Shown one piece after another: positions 62,310-64,000 of a DNA stretch of 64,000 bases; position 1 is the first letter of the stretch, and each line of letters begins with the position of its first letter. This DNA is from Antrihabitans cavernicola (GTDB taxonomy: Bacteria; Actinomycetota; Actinomycetes; Mycobacteriales; Mycobacteriaceae), in assembly GCF_008297975.1 (NCBI RefSeq), contig NZ_VLNY01000017.1:1-64000 (forward strand), read 5' to 3'. The position numbers and the translations under genes are program-made. Under the pieces are notes generated by a model. That model had not been told where the DNA came from, did no database searches, and saw only the letters and a list, made by a program, of their open reading frames with translations.

Positions 62310-63254
62310 TCAATTCGGGCAGAACGATCCCGTGCAAGGCAGCGGCGATCCAGGTCCACCGGCACCCCACTCGATGATCGCGAATCCGTTTTGGTTGTGC
62401 TTGTCGACGTGATCGATATGGACGTCCGTGCCGTTCGCGATCGCATACGACGCGCCGCCGCCCCCACCGCCACCGCCAGTGGTGTTGAAGGGCAAGTGCG
62501 CGCCGTGGCCCTTGCCGCCGCCGTTGTAACCGCCACCGCCGCCACCTCCTCCGCCACCGCCACCCATGCCTTTCTGAATGTCGGTGCCGTTGCCGCCGTT
62601 GACCGATTCGTTGCAGCCGCCACCGGGTGGGCGTCCTCCGCAGCCACCCTCGCCGCCGTAGAGGTTGTCGCTGCTGTCGTACGCCCCGTCGGCACCCTTG
62701 TCGCCGTCCCGCCCGCCGTTGCCTCCGTTGCCGCCATCGCTGGCTGCCGGGTCGCTGTTGCCGCCCGCGCCGCCCCCGCCACCGGCGACGGCGATCAATT
62801 CCGCTCCTTGGGTCGAGTGGGTGCCACACAGGTTGCCCGTCGACTTCACCGCCGTCGAACCGCCGCCGCCCGCACCGGAATTGCCGAGGTTGATTCCGCC
62901 CGGTGCGGTGCCGTGATCACCGCCGTGCCCGTCGCCGTAGCCGCCGTGACCGTGACCGTATTGGCCGACGATGACGACCAGTTCGGTGTCGGCTCGGACG
63001 GGGAAGGTCCCCGTCACTCGAGCTCCGAGGCCGCCGTCGCCGGTGCTGCCGTAGTCGCCACCGCCACCGCCCGCCGCGTCGAGTCGAATGCTCGTGACAC
63101 CGGTCGGGACGCAGAAGTATTGGACGCCATGGTTGAAGTAGAAGGTGTGCTTACCGCTCGGTTGCGCGTTTGCAGTGCCGCCTGCGCCGATCACGAACGC
63201 GCCGACGAGGGCGGCGACGGCACCGATCGCCATGGTTCGACCCGGTAAAGGCAT
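62310..63254 (-). CDS. Secreted glycine-rich protein
   Basis: 314 residues with a signal peptide (MPLPGRTMAIGAVAALVGAF, cleavage after GGTANA near residue 30). The mature part begins KHTFYFNHGVQYFCVPTGVTSIRLDAAGG and contains many Gly runs, His/Gly repeats (GQYGHGHGGYGDGHGGDHG) and four or more cysteines, ending GAGGPGSPLPCTGSFCPN. The start and the 'LIAVAGGGGGAGG' segment resemble the glycine-rich adhesin-like proteins of actinomycetes. AGGGGCC precedes ATG 63254. A surface role is inferred. Confidence 0.75.
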   Translation of the reverse strand: MPLPGRTMAIGAVAALVGAFVIGAGGTANAQPSGKHTFYFNHGVQYFCVPTGVTSIRLDAAGGGGGDYGSTGDGGLGARVTGTFPVRADTELVVIVGQYGHGHGGYGDGHGGDHGTAPGGINLGNSGAGGGGSTAVKSTGNLCGTHSTQGAELIAVAGGGGGAGGNSDPAASDGGNGGNGGRDGDKGADGAYDSSDNLYGGEGGCGGRPPGGGCNESVNGGNGTDIQKGMGGGGGGGGGGGGYNGGGKGHGAHLPFNTTGGGGGGGGASYAIANGTDVHIDHVDKHNQNGFAIIEWGAGGPGSPLPCTGSFCPN

Positions 63255-63423
63255 GTGCTGGCCCCTTCATTCGCAACGCGTGGTCGGAACGGAAGCGGGA
63301 CGCGGCAGAGAACCGAATCAGCGGCCCATGGATATGTTGTTAGCACGCCGACCGAACCTTCGAACCTATTTTGACGGAATTTACTACTTCATATTGATTA
63401 CAAGACTCGCTTGACGGATTTAA

Positions 63424-63456
63424 TTGTAGTCATAACAATGATTGTTATGACTACAA
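63424..63456. promoter_or_regulatory. 33-bp perfect palindrome overlapping an SDR start codon
   Basis: Arms of 16 bp: TTGTAGTCATAACAAT at 63424-63439 and its exact complement at 63441-63456, around one base. The ATG of the SDR gene (63447) lies inside the right arm. The region upstream (63355-63423) is unusually A/T-rich. It is probably a dimeric-repressor operator, or an mRNA hairpin that hides the start codon. Confidence 0.7.
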
Positions 63457-64000
63457 CTAAACCGGGTGTTCTCCTGATCGGCGCCTCCCGCGGTCTCGGC
63501 CTTGCCTTGGCCCAGGAATGGGCCCGAAACGGCCGACATGTCGTCGCCACTGTTCGTGGTTCCGCGCGAACCCCGCTGCACGACCTTGCAGACGACAACC
63601 CGGGACACATCGAGATCGAACACGTCGACATCACCGAGCCCACCCAGATCACGGCACTGCACGATCGATTGGTGGACAGGCGATTCGACCTCGTCTTCGT
63701 CAACGCCGGCGTCACCAACGAGCCGGAGGGAACGGTGGCGGAGACGACGACGGACGAGTTCGTCCGGGTCATGGTGACCAACGCGCTCAGTCCGCTGCGC
63801 GTGGTCGAGGCCCTCCAGGATCTGGTCGAGCCCGCGGGCACGATCGGCGTGATGTCATCGGGTCAGGGCAGCGTCAGCAACAACGAGAGCGGCGGTCACG
63901 AGGTCTATCGCGGCAGCAAAGCCGCACTCAACACGTTCATGCGCAGCTACGCCGCTCGGCACGCCGGCGAGAGTCGCACCCTCGTTCTCATGGCGCCGGG
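63447..64000 (+). CDS. Short-chain dehydrogenase/reductase (partial, runs off the window)
   Basis: At least 184 residues from ATG 63447; the stop lies beyond the window. GVLLIGASRGLGLALAQEWA is the coenzyme loop (GxSRGLG), VFVNAGVTNE the NAG motif, IGVMSSGQGSV the catalytic-Ser strand and VYRGSKAALNTFMRSYA the YxxxK site. This is the C-factor/CsgA-like SDR group. The palindrome over the start codon suggests tight control. Confidence 0.88.
   Translation, partial: MTTTKPGVLLIGASRGLGLALAQEWARNGRHVVATVRGSARTPLHDLADDNPGHIEIEHVDITEPTQITALHDRLVDRRFDLVFVNAGVTNEPEGTVAETTTDEFVRVMVTNALSPLRVVEALQDLVEPAGTIGVMSSGQGSVSNNESGGHEVYRGSKAALNTFMRSYAARHAGESRTLVLMAP

Noticed and set aside
62450-62960. Repetitive GCC/GGC pattern considered as a CRISPR or satellite repeat
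   Set aside because: The pattern is explained by glycine codons of the secreted protein; repeats are not exact and there are no spacers. No CRISPR array was seen anywhere in the window.

Overview
The window is high-G+C actinobacterial chromosome of the mycolic-acid group, most likely Nocardia, with Rhodococcus as the alternative. The evidence is the F420-type oxidoreductase, a TIGR03086 (DinB-like) protein, a FadE5-type acyl-CoA dehydrogenase, and a core block in the same order as the Mycobacterium tuberculosis Rv0046c-Rv0058 region: ino1, padR, DUF5318, ponA1, GT87, rpsF-ssb-rpsR-rplI and dnaB. All assignments are by reading the sequence; no database search was run.

Layout. 0.1-7.2 kb: SRPBCC protein, secreted LIP-family lipase, lipocalin-like protein, polar amino-acid ABC importer (ATPase plus fused binding protein/permease), F420-type oxidoreductase, TetR. 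7.3-9.8 kb: large haem peroxidase that looks like a fatty-acid alpha-dioxygenase. 9.9-18.3 kb: sugar-importer ATPase, methyltransferase, MarR, TIGR03086, NTF2-like protein, quinone-reductase-like MDR, two HxlR regulators, thiolase, GNAT, TIGR04338 metallohydrolase, DUF2786. 18.4-21.9 kb: LpqY-SugA-SugB-like sugar importer lacking its own ATPase. 22.0-34.7 kb: two class A penicillin-binding proteins, two GyrI-like domains, ino1/padR, VOC, truncated haemoglobin, two DUF1707 proteins, DUF5318, GT87 glycosyltransferase. 34.7-42.2 kb: a compact signalling island made of an HTH-STAND-WD40 giant protein, two single-domain LuxR regulators, a degenerate kinase-like membrane protein, a NarL-type histidine kinase and its response regulator. 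42.2-48.9 kb: second GT87, ribosomal/ssb operon, and dnaB interrupted in its Walker A motif by an Ala1 intein. 48.9-64.0 kb: MpaB-like oxygenase, TetR/fadE5, TetR/Baeyer-Villiger monooxygenase, then accessory DNA with remnants (IS piece, frameshifted gene, truncated XRE regulator), small enzymes and a glycine-rich secreted protein. The window ends inside a short-chain dehydrogenase whose start codon lies in a 33-bp palindrome.

How genes work together. The sugar permeases (19.7-21.7 kb) probably use the MalK-type ATPase 8 kb upstream. Several catabolic genes sit divergent to a TetR, HxlR, MarR or XRE gene, often with a visible inverted repeat between them. The PBPs, GT87 enzymes and ino1 belong to envelope synthesis. 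The most unusual items are the class 3 (W-C-T) intein with inserted zinc-finger-like clusters, the STAND-WD40/LuxR/kinase island, the dioxygenase-like peroxidase, a palindromic repeat cluster upstream of dnaB and the start-codon palindrome near the right end.
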